64,000 bases of DNA from JAEMQF01 sp963791595 (GCA_963791595.1 CAWBTF010000012.1:186001-250000); one strand, 5' to 3'; shown: positions 50,459 through 60,966, numbered from the stretch's first letter. The notes: generated from the sequence alone by a model not told the origin. Translations and numbers: made by a program.

Positions 50459-51268
50459 ATGGCCGATGACTCCGCCGTTCTGTTGAAGCGCCGTGACGGC
50501 GCGGTGCTCACGCTCACGCTGAACCGCCCGCAGGCACTGAACAGCTTCACCGGCACCATGCACGACGCGCTGATGGCAGCGCTGAAATCCGCCGCGGCCG
50601 ACTCCGAGGTGCGCTGCGTCGTTCTTACCGGCGCGGGCCGCGGCTTTTGCGCCGGCCAAGACCTGTCGGACCCGGCGATTGCGCCCGACCTGACGCCCGG
50701 CGCCGCACCGAAGGACATCGGCGCGTTGATCGAAGCCCGCTACAAGCCGCTGGCGTTGCTGTTGCATGACTTTCCCGTGCCCGTGCTCGCCGCGGTCAAC
50801 GGCGTGGCCGCCGGCGCAGGCGCGAACATCGCCCTCAATTGCGACATCGTGATCGCGGCGCGCTCGGCGTCGTTCATCCAGGCGTTTTCGAAGATCGGCC
50901 TGATCCCCGACGCAGGCGGCACCTGGCTGCTGCCGCGCCTGGTAGGCCGAGCGCAGGCGATGGCTCTGGCGATGCTCGGCGACAAGCTGAGCGCCGAGGA
51001 GGCACAGCGCATCGGGCTGATCTATCGCTGCGTCGACGATGCGAACCTGGCCGAGCAGGCGCAAGCGCTCGCGCTGCGCTTGGCCGCGATGCCGGTGCGC
51101 GCCCTGGTAGAAACGCGGCGCGCATTCACGCAGGCCGATCACCTCACGCTCTCGGCCGCGCTGACGATGGAAGCCGACGTGCAGCGCCGCATGGGCAATA
51201 GCGCCGACTATCGCGAAGGCGTCGGCGCATTCTTCGAGAAGCGCGCGCCCCAGTTCAAGGATCGCTGA
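50459..51268 (+). CDS. paaG: Ring 1,2-epoxyphenylacetyl-CoA isomerase
   Basis: A 269-aa crotonase-fold enzyme that isomerises ring-1,2-epoxyphenylacetyl-CoA to the oxepin. LNRPQALNSFTG opens the fold, FCAGQDLSDPAIAP is the PaaG-type first oxyanion segment, and VAAGAGANIALNCDIVIA the second; the catalytic aspartate is in LIPDAGGTW. ATG 50459 is preferred because an in-frame ATG at 50420 lies in the operator. It is the first paa gene, and its stop overlaps paaI (TGATG). Confidence 0.94.
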   Translation: MADDSAVLLKRRDGAVLTLTLNRPQALNSFTGTMHDALMAALKSAAADSEVRCVVLTGAGRGFCAGQDLSDPAIAPDLTPGAAPKDIGALIEARYKPLALLLHDFPVPVLAAVNGVAAGAGANIALNCDIVIAARSASFIQAFSKIGLIPDAGGTWLLPRLVGRAQAMALAMLGDKLSAEEAQRIGLIYRCVDDANLAEQAQALALRLAAMPVRALVETRRAFTQADHLTLSAALTMEADVQRRMGNSADYREGVGAFFEKRAPQFKDR

Positions 51269-51729
51269 TGGCGCCGCCCCACGGTGCCGCCGCGACCGAT
51301 CCCGCGGACCCGCAGTCTCTGGCCGAGCGCGTGCGCGATGCGATGTTCGGCAAGGACGCCGCGGCGCAGGCGCTGGGCATGCAAGTCGCCGCCATCGGCC
51401 CGGGAACGGCGAGCGTGTCGATGCCGGTTCGCCCCGACATGGCCAACGGCTTCGGCATCTGCCACGGCGGCCTCGTCGCGACGCTCGCCGACACGGCGTT
51501 TGCGTATGCGTGCAATTCGTGGAACATCCAGGCCGTCGCGGCGGGCTTCGACGTGCAATTGCTCGCTGCCGGCAAGATCGGCGACTCATTGTTGGCGCAG
51601 GCGAGCGTGGTCTCGCAAGGCAAGCGCACCGGCGTCTACGACGTGAACGTGCACAACCAGGACCGGGTTCTGATCGCCGTGTTCCGTGGCCGCTCGCACC
51701 GGCTCAAAGGCCCGCTCGTCGAGGTTTGA
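51268..51729 (+). CDS. paaI: Phenylacetyl-CoA thioesterase, hotdog fold
   Basis: A 153-aa thioesterase that releases stalled CoA thioesters in the pathway. Active-site residues are in NGFGICHGGLVATLADTAFA (catalytic Asp in the last part), with VYDVNVHNQD and VAVFRGRSH-like VFRGRSHR strands. Length is typical. It is coupled to paaG and 16 nt before paaK. Confidence 0.93.
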   Translation: MAPPHGAAATDPADPQSLAERVRDAMFGKDAAAQALGMQVAAIGPGTASVSMPVRPDMANGFGICHGGLVATLADTAFAYACNSWNIQAVAAGFDVQLLAAGKIGDSLLAQASVVSQGKRTGVYDVNVHNQDRVLIAVFRGRSHRLKGPLVEV

Positions 51730-51745
51730 ATTCCCGGAGGTCCGC

Positions 51746-53056
<1,311 letters not shown>

Positions 53057-53072
53057 GGACAGGACACGGATC

Positions 53073-54107
53073 ATGTACACACAGGCAATGGACACGATGG
53101 CGCGCGAGGCCAAGGGCAAAGTAACGCCGGTCAAATCGGCCGAGGAACAGCAGCGCGAAGCGGCGTTCGAGGCGCGCATCGACGCGGGCGAATTCATCGA
53201 GGCAAAAGACTGGATGCCGGAGCACTACCGCAAGACGCTGGTGCGCCAGATCAGCCAGCATGCGCACTCCGAAATCGTGGGCATGCTGCCCGAGGGCAAC
53301 TGGATCACGCGCGCGCCGTCGCTCAAGCGCAAGGCGATCTTGCTCGCCAAGGTGCAAGACGAAGGCGGGCATGGTTTGTACCTGTATGCCGCGGCAGAGA
53401 CGCTGGGCGTATCACGCGATCAACTGATCGACGCGCTGCACAGCGGCCGCGCCAAGTACAGCTCGATCTTCAACTACCCCACGCTGACCTGGGCCGACGT
53501 CGGCACGATCGGCTGGCTGGTGGACGGCGCGGCGATCATGAACCAGGTGCCGCTGTGCCGCTGCTCGTACGGGCCCTATGCGCGCGCGATGGTGCGCGTG
53601 TGCAAGGAAGAGTCGTTCCACCAGCGCCAGGGGTTCGAGTCGCTGCTGACGATGATGACGCAGGGCACGCCAGCGCAGCGCGAGATGGTGCAGGACGCGG
53701 TGAACCGCTGGTGGTGGCCGTCGCTGATGATGTTCGGCCCGCCCGACAGCGAATCGACGCACAGCGAGCAATCGATGCGCTGGGGGATCAAGAGAAATTC
53801 CAATGACGAACTGCGCCAGAAGTTCGTCGATGCGTGTGTCGACCAGGCGAAGGTGCTCGGCGTCACGCTGCCCGACCCCGACCTGAAGTGGAACGAGGCG
53901 CGCGGCGCGCACGACTACGGCGTGATCGACTGGTCGGAGTTCTGGAACGTCGTGAACGGCAACGGCCCGTGCAACAAGGAGCGCCTCGCGGCACGCGTGA
54001 AGGCGTGGGACGACGGGGCTTGGGTGCGCGAGGCGGCGCTGGCTTATGCAGAGAAGCAGGCGGCCCGGCAGGCGTCACTGCACGCACCGCAACCTCAGGC
54101 GGCCTGA
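53073..54107 (+). CDS. paaA: Phenylacetyl-CoA 1,2-epoxidase, catalytic subunit
   Basis: A 344-aa diiron protein that carries the oxygenase active site with PaaC as partner. Iron-ligand regions visible are ISQHAHSEIVG, KVQDEGGHGLYLY and CKEESFHQRQGFE, matching the E...ExxH...E...ExxH layout. The extended C-terminus (KQAARQASLHAPQPQAA) is variable. The start ATG 53073 follows paaK by 16 nt. Confidence 0.96.
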   Translation: MYTQAMDTMAREAKGKVTPVKSAEEQQREAAFEARIDAGEFIEAKDWMPEHYRKTLVRQISQHAHSEIVGMLPEGNWITRAPSLKRKAILLAKVQDEGGHGLYLYAAAETLGVSRDQLIDALHSGRAKYSSIFNYPTLTWADVGTIGWLVDGAAIMNQVPLCRCSYGPYARAMVRVCKEESFHQRQGFESLLTMMTQGTPAQREMVQDAVNRWWWPSLMMFGPPDSESTHSEQSMRWGIKRNSNDELRQKFVDACVDQAKVLGVTLPDPDLKWNEARGAHDYGVIDWSEFWNVVNGNGPCNKERLAARVKAWDDGAWVREAALAYAEKQAARQASLHAPQPQAA

Positions 54108-54110
54108 AGC

Positions 54111-54411
54111 ATGAACACCACCCACACCACCGCCGAATTCCCGCTCTGGGAAGTGTTCGTGCGCAGCAAGAGCGGCCTGGACCACAAACATTGCGGCAGC
54201 CTGCACGCGGCCGATGCGACGATGGCGATCCAGATGGCGCGCGACGTCTACACGCGGCGCCAGGAAGGCACGAGCATCTGGGTGGTGCGCTCGGACCAGA
54301 TCGTCGGCGAGCGACCCGGACACGCGCGACATGGACTTCGAGCCCGCGGCCGACAAGGTCTACCGCCACCCCACGTTCTACAAGCTGCCGCCTGACTTGG
54401 ACCACATGTGA
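54111..54411 (+). pseudogene. paaB: Phenylacetyl-CoA epoxidase subunit PaaB (frameshifted by one extra base)
   Basis: The frame from ATG 54111 gives the PaaB N-terminus (PLWEVFVRSKSGLDHKHCGS, then ARDVYTRRQEGTSIWVV) through codon 64 or so, then becomes non-homologous. From about 54304 the next frame carries SDPDTRDMDFEPAADKVYRH and ends TGA 54409-54411 exactly where paaC begins. Deleting one G in GTCGGCGAGC restores an intact protein of about 99 aa. PaaB is required for the epoxidase, so a real loss would disable the pathway; sequence error is likely. Confidence 0.9.
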
Positions 54412-55173
54412 GCGCGTCCGCCTTCACGCCGCAGGTGCAGTATCTTCTGCGCATCGCCGACTCGAGCCTGATCCACGCCCAGCGACTGGGGCAGTGGTGC
54501 GGCCACGCACCGGTGCTCGAAGAAGACATTGCGCTCACCAACATCGCGCTCGACCACATCGGCCAGGCGCGCGCACTGCTCACGCTGGCGGGCCAGATGG
54601 AAGGCGCGGGGCGCGATGAAGACGCGCTCGCGTTTCTGCGCATCGAACGCGAATATTTCAACGTCACGATGCTGGAACTGCCTAACGGCGATTTCGCGCG
54701 CACCATGCTGCGCGGATTCCTGTGGTCGGCGTTCCTCGGTGCGCTGTGGCCGGCGCTGGAAACCTCGAACGTGACCCAGTTCGCCGCCATCGCCACCAAG
54801 TGCGCGAAAGAAACGCGCTACCACCAGCGCCATTGCGCCGACTGGGTGCGTCGCCTGGGCGATGGCACTGAAGAATCGCATCGGCGCGTCGCGGCTGCGC
54901 TTGCCGACCTGTGGCCATACTGCGCCGAATGGTTTGCCGACGATGCGGTCGACTCCCAGGCCGCGGCCAGCGGCCTCGGCCCGGCGTGGAGCACTTTGCA
55001 GGCGCCATGGCTCGCCGCCGTGCAAGCCGGTGCTCGACGATGCGCGCCTTGCGCCGCCGACGGGTTCGGCGTTTCTCTCCACCGGCAAGAGCGGCCGCCA
55101 CAGTGAACACATGGGCTTCCTGCTCGCCGAAATGCAGGCGCTGCCGCGCGCCTTTCCTGGGGCGGTGTGGTGA
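54408..55173 (+). pseudogene. paaC: Phenylacetyl-CoA epoxidase structural subunit PaaC (frameshifted by one extra base)
   Basis: From GTG 54408 the protein matches PaaC, a catalytically inactive paralogue of PaaA that stabilises it (LLRIADSSLIHAQRLGQWCGHAP, quoted in part; CAKETRYHQRHC). Near 55026-55032 the frame breaks; one A too many in GTGCAAGCC diverts it to a stop at 55106. Removing it continues as PVLDDARLAPP, then SGRHSEHMGFLLAEMQ, to TGA 55173, overlapping paaD. The repaired length is about 254 aa, normal for PaaC. Confidence 0.9.
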
Positions 55174-55694
55174 GCGCCTTTGCTGTGGCGGCCACACGTG
55201 CGGCCATCGACGAAGCCTCGGCCTGGCAGGCGCTGGGCCAAGTGCTCGACCCCGAAGTGCCGGTGCTCTCTGTGCTGGAACTGGGCATCGTTCGCGGCGT
55301 CTCGGTCGAAGACGGGTCGGTGCACGTGATCGTCACGCCCACCTACTCGGGCTGCCCGGCGACGGAGGCGATTCAAGACGCGGTGCGCGCCGCACTGCTG
55401 CAGGCCGGTGCGAACAGCGTTCAGATCGAACTGCAATACGCCCCCGCGTGGACGACCGACTGGATCGCACCAGAGGCCGCCGAGAAGCTGCGCCGCTACG
55501 GCATCGCACCGCCGCACACCGTCGCAGGCGAGGCCAACACCCACACCCTGCGTTTCCATCCGCGCCAAGTGCCCTGCCCGCGCTGCGCCAGCAGCAACAC
55601 CGAGCGGCTCTCAGAGTTCGGCTCCACGGCTTGCAAGTCGCTCTACCGCTGCGTCGCATGCCGCGAGCCATTCGACTACTTCAAACCGATCTGA
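55170..55694 (+). CDS. paaD: Phenylacetyl-CoA epoxidase maturation protein PaaD
   Basis: A 174-aa DUF59/MIP18-family protein, thought to help assemble the metal centres of the epoxidase or its reductase. The DUF59 part shows LDPEVPVLSVLELGIVR and TPTYSGCPATEAI; the C-terminal zinc-type cysteines are CPRC and CVAC in VPCPRCASSN and YRCVACREPF. GTG 55170 overlaps the paaC stop (GTGA); GTG 55167 is equally possible. Confidence 0.94.
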   Translation: MSAFAVAATRAAIDEASAWQALGQVLDPEVPVLSVLELGIVRGVSVEDGSVHVIVTPTYSGCPATEAIQDAVRAALLQAGANSVQIELQYAPAWTTDWIAPEAAEKLRRYGIAPPHTVAGEANTHTLRFHPRQVPCPRCASSNTERLSEFGSTACKSLYRCVACREPFDYFKPI

Positions 55695-55707
55695 GAAGCG
55701 ACGCGCG

Positions 55708-56772
55708 ATGAGTCTCGCCTTTCATCCGCTGCGCGTGGCGAGCATCGAGCACGATGCCGATGCGCTGATCGTCGGCTTGTACGTCCCACCCGCGCTGCGC
55801 GGCACCTTCGCCTTCACGGCCGGCCAGTACCTGACGCTGCGCACCTTTGTCGCCGGTGAAGACCTGCGCCGTTCGTACTCCATTTGCAGCGCGCCGCACG
55901 ACAGCATCCTGAAAGTCGGGATTCGCCTGCTGCCGGGCGGCGTGTTTTCGGGCTGGGCACTCGAGCACCTTCGCGTGGGTGAAGTTCTTGACGTGCTGCC
56001 GCCGCTCGGGCGCTTCTTCGTCCCGCTCGATCCTCAGGCACGGCGCCACTTCCTGTTCGTCGCCGCGGGCAGCGGCATCACGCCGATGCTTTCGCTCATC
56101 AAAACGACGCTTGCGACCGAACCGCACTCGCGCTGCACCCTGATCTACGGCAACCGCCGCATCGGCACGACGATGTTTCGCGATGGCCTGGCCGATCTGA
56201 AGAACCGCCACGTCGCGCGTTTCAGCGCCCACTATGTGTTTTCGCGCGAAGAGCAGGACGCACCGCTGTTCAACGGCCGGCTCGACGCGCAGCGCATGGC
56301 GGGTTTCCTGAACTCGCTGGTTCCGGCGGCGAGCGTCGACGAGGCCTTCGTCTGCGGTCCGGCCGGGATGATCGACGCCGTAAGCGCTGCGCTGCGCAGC
56401 GCGGGCATCGCCGACGAGCACGTGCACGTCGAGCGCTTCGGCGATCCGGCGAGCGCAACCGAGCACCACGTCGAAGAGTCCGACGCCGACCATGCCCAGG
56501 TCACGCTGGTGATCGACGGCCTGGCCCGCCAGGTCGAATTCCGCCTCAGTGACCCGTCGATCCTCGACGCCGCGCGCCGCGCCGGGCTGGACGTGCCCTA
56601 CGCCTGCAAAGCCGGCGTGTGCTCCACGTGCAAAGGCAAGTTGCTCGACGGCGAGGTGCGCATGGACCGCAACTTCGCGCTCTCGCCGTCGGAGGTGGCA
56701 CAAGGCTTCGTGCTGTGCTGCCAGGCGCACCCGACGAGCGCGAAAGTCACGATCACGCTCGACCAGCGCTGA
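55708..56772 (+). CDS. paaE: Phenylacetyl-CoA epoxidase reductase subunit
   Basis: A 354-aa NADPH-dependent flavoprotein that passes electrons to PaaA. FAD motif RRSYSICS (about residue 54), NADPH motif GSGITPMLS, then the C-terminal plant-type ferredoxin with ligands in CKAGVCSTCKG (C-x4-C-x2-C) and the fourth cysteine in LCCQAHP. The domain order, reductase then ferredoxin, is that of PaaE. Start ATG 55708 is 13 nt after paaD. Confidence 0.95.
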   Translation: MSLAFHPLRVASIEHDADALIVGLYVPPALRGTFAFTAGQYLTLRTFVAGEDLRRSYSICSAPHDSILKVGIRLLPGGVFSGWALEHLRVGEVLDVLPPLGRFFVPLDPQARRHFLFVAAGSGITPMLSLIKTTLATEPHSRCTLIYGNRRIGTTMFRDGLADLKNRHVARFSAHYVFSREEQDAPLFNGRLDAQRMAGFLNSLVPAASVDEAFVCGPAGMIDAVSAALRSAGIADEHVHVERFGDPASATEHHVEESDADHAQVTLVIDGLARQVEFRLSDPSILDAARRAGLDVPYACKAGVCSTCKGKLLDGEVRMDRNFALSPSEVAQGFVLCCQAHPTSAKVTITLDQR

Positions 56773-56799
56773 GCAGCGACCCAGGGCGCGCAAACACCG

Positions 56800-57414
56800 A
56801 TGGCCAGAGCGCGCTCGGCGCACTTCGAACCGAATCGCGAATCGATCGTGCGCGCCGCCGCCGCGCTGTTCGCGGCCAAGGGCTACACCGCGACGACGAT
56901 GAACGACGTGGCGCGCGAGTGCGGAATCTCCAAGGCGCTGCTCTATCACTACGTGGACGACAAGTACCAGCTGCTGCTGGAGATCACCGACGGTCACGTG
57001 TCACGGCTCGAAGCGCTGGTCGCCGAAGTCGAAGCGCTGAGCCTGGCGCCGCAAGAGCGCTTGCGCAAACTGATCCAGCGCTTCGTCGAGGAATACGCCA
57101 TGGCGCGCGACGCCCACGGCGTGCTCACGCAAGACGTGAAGTTCCTGATCCCGGCGCACCACAAGCGCGTGATGACGAAGGAGCGCCACGTCGTCGCCGC
57201 GTTCGCGCGCGCCATCGCCGCGGCGCGGCCGGACGTCGATGCCGGCTCGCTCGCCAAGCCGCTCGCGATGCTGCTGTTCGGCATGATGAACTGGCTGTTC
57301 ACCTGGCTGCGCCCCGACGGGCTTCTCACGCACCGCGACATGGCGCCCATCGTCGCTGACCTGTTTCTCGGCGGCCTGAGGTCGGTGCGGGTGGGCGCCG
57401 ACCGGACGGCCTGA
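56800..57414 (+). CDS. paaR: TetR-family regulator of the paa cluster
   Basis: A 204-aa repressor with an N-terminal helix-turn-helix (TATTMNDVARECGISKALLYHY, shown here only in part as MNDVARECGISKALLYHY; about residues 35-55) and an all-helical ligand domain with WLFTWLRPDGLL near the C-terminus. It ends the paa operon and is the natural candidate for binding the palindrome at the paa promoter with phenylacetyl-CoA as effector, as for PaaR of other betaproteobacteria. The gene converges base-to-base with the next gene. Confidence 0.88.
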   Translation: MARARSAHFEPNRESIVRAAAALFAAKGYTATTMNDVARECGISKALLYHYVDDKYQLLLEITDGHVSRLEALVAEVEALSLAPQERLRKLIQRFVEEYAMARDAHGVLTQDVKFLIPAHHKRVMTKERHVVAAFARAIAAARPDVDAGSLAKPLAMLLFGMMNWLFTWLRPDGLLTHRDMAPIVADLFLGGLRSVRVGADRTA

Positions 57415-58038
57415 TCACGCCGAGCCGCGCGCCAGCCGCTCCAGAATGATCCGGGCCACACCCCGGCTCATCGGCAGCAGCGTGTGGACGATCGGCACCT
57501 GAACCTGGTCGGCGATCCAGCTCGCGCTGACCTCGGACAACGCCACCACGCCATCGTTCAACTCGCCGCGAAACGGCCCGGCGCGCCGCGCCGGGCCGGC
57601 CACGCCGACGATGCTTGTCGTGGCCACCGACACCGGGCCCACCGCCGACATGCGCTGCGCCGAGCCGAGCAGCTGGCCACAGTCGCGCGTCAACGCCCGG
57701 AACACGCGGTTGCCGTGGAACTGCTGCGCGAGCCGGGAGGGCTGCTGCGGGGAGCCGAGCAGGAACACATGGCGCGGTTGGCGAACGCCGGCAGGCAAGG
57801 TTGGGAGTGCCGCGCGGATCAATACGCCGCCCAGCGAATGCCCGATCAGCACATAGTCGCCACGCAGCGCCAGCGCCGAGATGCGCGCGACCAGGCGCCG
57901 GCGAATCGCCGCAAAGTCCTCCAGGCTCACCGCGTAGCCGAAGGTTCGCGTCGCGAGGCCGGCGCGCTTCAGGTGCCACAGCAAGGGCCAGCCCGACAGC
58001 GGCGAGCGGCCCATGCCATGAACGAACAGAGCCTGCAT
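57415..58038 (-). CDS. Alpha/beta-hydrolase (lipase-like)
   Basis: A 207-aa cytoplasmic hydrolase. ALFVHGMGRSPLSGW is the oxyanion-hole strand and loop and GHSLGGVLI (about residue 65) the nucleophile elbow with the catalytic serine. A histidine in VPIVHTLLP may complete the triad. There is no signal peptide. ATG 58038 gives a clean start with GGAG about 9 nt upstream. The substrate is unknown; small PGAP1/DUF-type esterases look like this. Confidence 0.82.
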   Translation of the reverse strand: MQALFVHGMGRSPLSGWPLLWHLKRAGLATRTFGYAVSLEDFAAIRRRLVARISALALRGDYVLIGHSLGGVLIRAALPTLPAGVRQPRHVFLLGSPQQPSRLAQQFHGNRVFRALTRDCGQLLGSAQRMSAVGPVSVATTSIVGVAGPARRAGPFRGELNDGVVALSEVSASWIADQVQVPIVHTLLPMSRGVARIILERLARGSA

Positions 58039-58174
58039 GCCTTCGGTCTCCAAGGGTTGTACCGAGCATGGCCGCGGCCGGCCACATGCTGTAATCATCG
58101 CGCACAAACTCGCACCCGCGCGCACACGAAATCAACGCGCACCCGATCCAAAGTCCGACAGGCCCCGAGACGCC

Positions 58175-59689
58175 ATGACCGATACGGTTGCCGTGCCGCT
58201 TTGGCTGCTGGTGCTGCTCACCGCGCTGGCGTGCTGGAGCACCCTCGTGCTGTTGCTCGCCCCCGGCATGCGCTGGTTCCTGCGTCGCCGCATCACTCGC
58301 ATGATCGAGCGCATCAACGCGAGCCTGGCCATGGAGTTGCCGTCGTTCAAGTTGACGCGGCGCCTCACTCTCATCGACCGCCTTTGCAACGACCCGAGAG
58401 TCCAGGCTGCCGCAGCCGAGCACGCCAGCAGCAGCGGCGAGCCGCTGGCGCAAGTGGCACTGCGCATCGGCCGCTACGCGCGCGAGATTGTTCCGTCGTT
58501 CAACGCCTACGTCTACTTTCGCATCGGCTATTCGCTGTCGCGTGCCATCGCCAAGTTGCTGTACCGCGTGCGCATCGGCTTCGCCGACGAGACCGTGCTG
58601 CGCAAGATCTCCCCGAAGTCGACGCTCGTGTTCGTGATGAACCACCGCAGCAACATGGACTACATCCTGGTCTCGTTCCTCGCCGCCGAACGCGTGACGC
58701 TGTCGTACGCGGTGGGCGAATGGGCGCGCATCTGGGGGCTGCAGCAACTGATCCGCGCGATGGGCGCGTTCTTCGTGCGGCGCAACTCAGGCGACCCGCT
58801 GTACCGCGTGGTGTTGCAGCGCTATGTGCAAATGGCCACCGAGGCCGGCGTCACGCAGGCCATGTTCCCGGAAGGCGGCCTGACGATCGACGGCAAGCTG
58901 CGCGCCCCGCGCTTCGGTCTGCTCGACTACATGCTGAAGAGCTTCGACGAGCGCGAAAGCGACGGCCGGCGCGACCTCGTGTTCCTGCCGGTCGGCCTGA
59001 ACTACGACCGCGTGCTCGAAGACCGCACGCAATTGCTCAAGCTCCACCCCGACGCGCCGCGCCCGAGGCGCATCCAATCAATCAAGACTTTGCTGTCATT
59101 CTGGGGCGGCCAGTTGTGGCTGGCGCTGAACGGGCAATGGCACCGCTTCGGCTACGCCTGCGTCAACTTCGGTGCGCCGCTGTCGATGCGCGCCTGGTGC
59201 AAAGAGCATGGCGTGCGCTTTCCCGACCTGCCCGACGCGCAGCGCAAGCTCGAAGTGACGCGCGTCGCCGAGCACCTGATGCAGCAAATCGGCCAGGTGA
59301 TTCCGGTGCTGCCGGTGTCGCTGGTCGCGTCGCTGTTCGTCGACGCACCGCAGCGCCGCTGGTCCGAGCTGGAACTGAAGGCCGCGATGCACGAACGCAT
59401 GGCGCGCCTGCAGCTCAGCGGCGCGCACCAATACATCCCGCGCCAGGACCAGGATTACGCCTTCGGTGTGGGCTTGCGCATGCTGGTGCAGCGCCACATG
59501 GTGGTCGAGGACGACGGGTTGTTTTCCGTGGCGGATGGCGCGCGGGAGATCGTCGCTTACTACGCAAATGCGATTGCGCATCTGGATGGGGGTGGCTTGA
59601 TTGAGTCCCGGCCTCAGCCTCAGCCCATAGGCGAACCGGCCTTGGTCCCTCTCCCATTGGGAGAGGGTCGGGATGAGGGTGCACGGTGA
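58175..59689 (+). CDS. PlsB-like glycerol-3-phosphate/lyso-phospholipid acyltransferase
   Basis: A 504-aa membrane-associated acyltransferase. One N-terminal span (about 5-30) is followed by the PlsB/PlsC motifs: NHRSNMDYI (HxxxxD), GAFFVRRN, FPEGGLTIDGKLRAPR and FLPVGLNYDRV. It is shorter than E. coli PlsB (about 800 aa) and lacks its N-terminal domain. The last 20 or so codons run through a CCCTCTCCC/GGGAGAGGG repeat and look recently added. The stop overlaps the next gene (GTGA). No Shine-Dalgarno is evident at ATG 58175. Confidence 0.88.
   Translation: MTDTVAVPLWLLVLLTALACWSTLVLLLAPGMRWFLRRRITRMIERINASLAMELPSFKLTRRLTLIDRLCNDPRVQAAAAEHASSSGEPLAQVALRIGRYAREIVPSFNAYVYFRIGYSLSRAIAKLLYRVRIGFADETVLRKISPKSTLVFVMNHRSNMDYILVSFLAAERVTLSYAVGEWARIWGLQQLIRAMGAFFVRRNSGDPLYRVVLQRYVQMATEAGVTQAMFPEGGLTIDGKLRAPRFGLLDYMLKSFDERESDGRRDLVFLPVGLNYDRVLEDRTQLLKLHPDAPRPRRIQSIKTLLSFWGGQLWLALNGQWHRFGYACVNFGAPLSMRAWCKEHGVRFPDLPDAQRKLEVTRVAEHLMQQIGQVIPVLPVSLVASLFVDAPQRRWSELELKAAMHERMARLQLSGAHQYIPRQDQDYAFGVGLRMLVQRHMVVEDDGLFSVADGAREIVAYYANAIAHLDGGGLIESRPQPQPIGEPALVPLPLGEGRDEGAR
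59647..59667 (+). repeat. Palindromic CCCTCTCCC-ATT-GGGAGAGGG element at the 3' end of the acyltransferase gene
   Basis: A perfect hairpin (arms 59647-59655 and 59659-59667) followed by tcgggatgaggg, the pattern of a widespread REP-like intergenic repeat. Here it lies inside coding sequence, encodes PLPLGEGRDEG, and bridges to the next gene's start. Confidence 0.75.
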
Positions 59690-60840
59690 CCTACGACGCC
59701 ATCGTCATCGGCCTGGGCGCGATGGGCAGCGCCACGCTGTACCAGTTGGCGCGGCGCGGCGCACGGGTGCTCGGCATCGACCGTTTCAACCCGCCGCATG
59801 AGTTCGGTTCGAGCCATGGCCAGACGCGCATCACGCGGCTGGCGGTCGGCGAAGGGCCCGAATATGTGCCGCTGGTGCGGCGCTCGCACGAGCTGTGGCG
59901 CGAGATGGAGTCGGCCCTCGGCGTCGACCTGATGGTTCAGTGCGGCGGCCTGGTGCTGGGCCGGCCGGAGGGCGACGGCGAGATGCACGGGCAAGGCAAC
60001 TTCGTCAGTGCCACGATCGCGGTGGCGCGGCAGTTCGGCATCGCCCACGAGGTGCTCGACGCCCGCGCGATCGGCGAGCGCTTTGCGCAGTTCGTGTTGC
60101 GCGGTGACGAGGTCGGCTACTTCGAGGCGGAGTCCGGCTTCCTGCGGCCGGAGCGCTGCATCGCCGCGCAGCTCGAACTGGCACGCAGCGCGGGTGCACA
60201 CATCGTGACCGGCCAGGCCGTCGCAGCGGTGAAAGCCAACGGCACCGGTGTCGAGGTCATCGCCTCCAGCGGCACCTACCGTGCCGCGCACGCGGTGCTG
60301 AGCGCCGGCGCATGGAATCCGGCGCTGGCGGGAGGCCGCTTCGCGCAGCTGCTCCGCGTGCGGCGCCAGGCGCTGCATTGGTTCCTGCCCGAAGACCCGG
60401 CGCTCTATGCACCGCAGCGCTGTCCGATCTTCATCTGGTCGCACGGGCCGCAGTCGACGCAGGCGTTCTACGGGATACCGGTGGCCGATCCGCACGGTGG
60501 CGTGAAGGTCGGGACGCAGCAGCATGAGCTCGACACCGACCCCGACAGCGCCGAGCGCAGCGTGAACACGGCCGAAGGCGAGGCGATGCACGCACAGCAT
60601 GTGCGCGGCCGGTTTCGTGGCTTGAGCGCGCGGCGCAGCCACGCGGCGGCGTGCCTGTACACGGTGGCGCCACAGTCGCGCTTCGTGATCGATCGGCACC
60701 CCGAGGTCGAGCGCGCGGTGGTGGTGTCGGCGTGCTCGGGCCACGGCTTCAAACACAGCGCCGCTCTGGGTGAGGCGTTGGCAGAAACGGTCCTCGCCGG
60801 GCGCTCGACACTCGACCTCGCGCAGTTCTCCTGGCGCTGA
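59686..60840 (+). CDS. solA: FAD-dependent amine oxidase (sarcosine oxidase/N-methyltryptophan oxidase type)
   Basis: A 384-aa flavoprotein of the MSOX/MTOX family. The dinucleotide-binding motif is GLGAMGSATLYQLARRG, then SSHGQTRITRLAV, and the C-terminal CLYTVAP contains the cysteine that would covalently hold FAD, followed by SACSGHGFKHSAALGEALAE. The substrate, an N-methylated amino acid or another secondary amine, is not decided by sequence. The start is GTG 59686 overlapping the previous stop. Confidence 0.85.
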   Translation: MTYDAIVIGLGAMGSATLYQLARRGARVLGIDRFNPPHEFGSSHGQTRITRLAVGEGPEYVPLVRRSHELWREMESALGVDLMVQCGGLVLGRPEGDGEMHGQGNFVSATIAVARQFGIAHEVLDARAIGERFAQFVLRGDEVGYFEAESGFLRPERCIAAQLELARSAGAHIVTGQAVAAVKANGTGVEVIASSGTYRAAHAVLSAGAWNPALAGGRFAQLLRVRRQALHWFLPEDPALYAPQRCPIFIWSHGPQSTQAFYGIPVADPHGGVKVGTQQHELDTDPDSAERSVNTAEGEAMHAQHVRGRFRGLSARRSHAAACLYTVAPQSRFVIDRHPEVERAVVVSACSGHGFKHSAALGEALAETVLAGRSTLDLAQFSWR

Positions 60841-60966
60841 TCGGGGTGGTTGCTCGGGACACGATCTGCTCACACTGCAGATGCCAGTGCGGACAGGGCA
60901 GTCACCTGTAGTGTGGTTTGCGCAGGCCGTGGCGGCGGCGTCCGACTGCATTTATGCTCTTTCACC

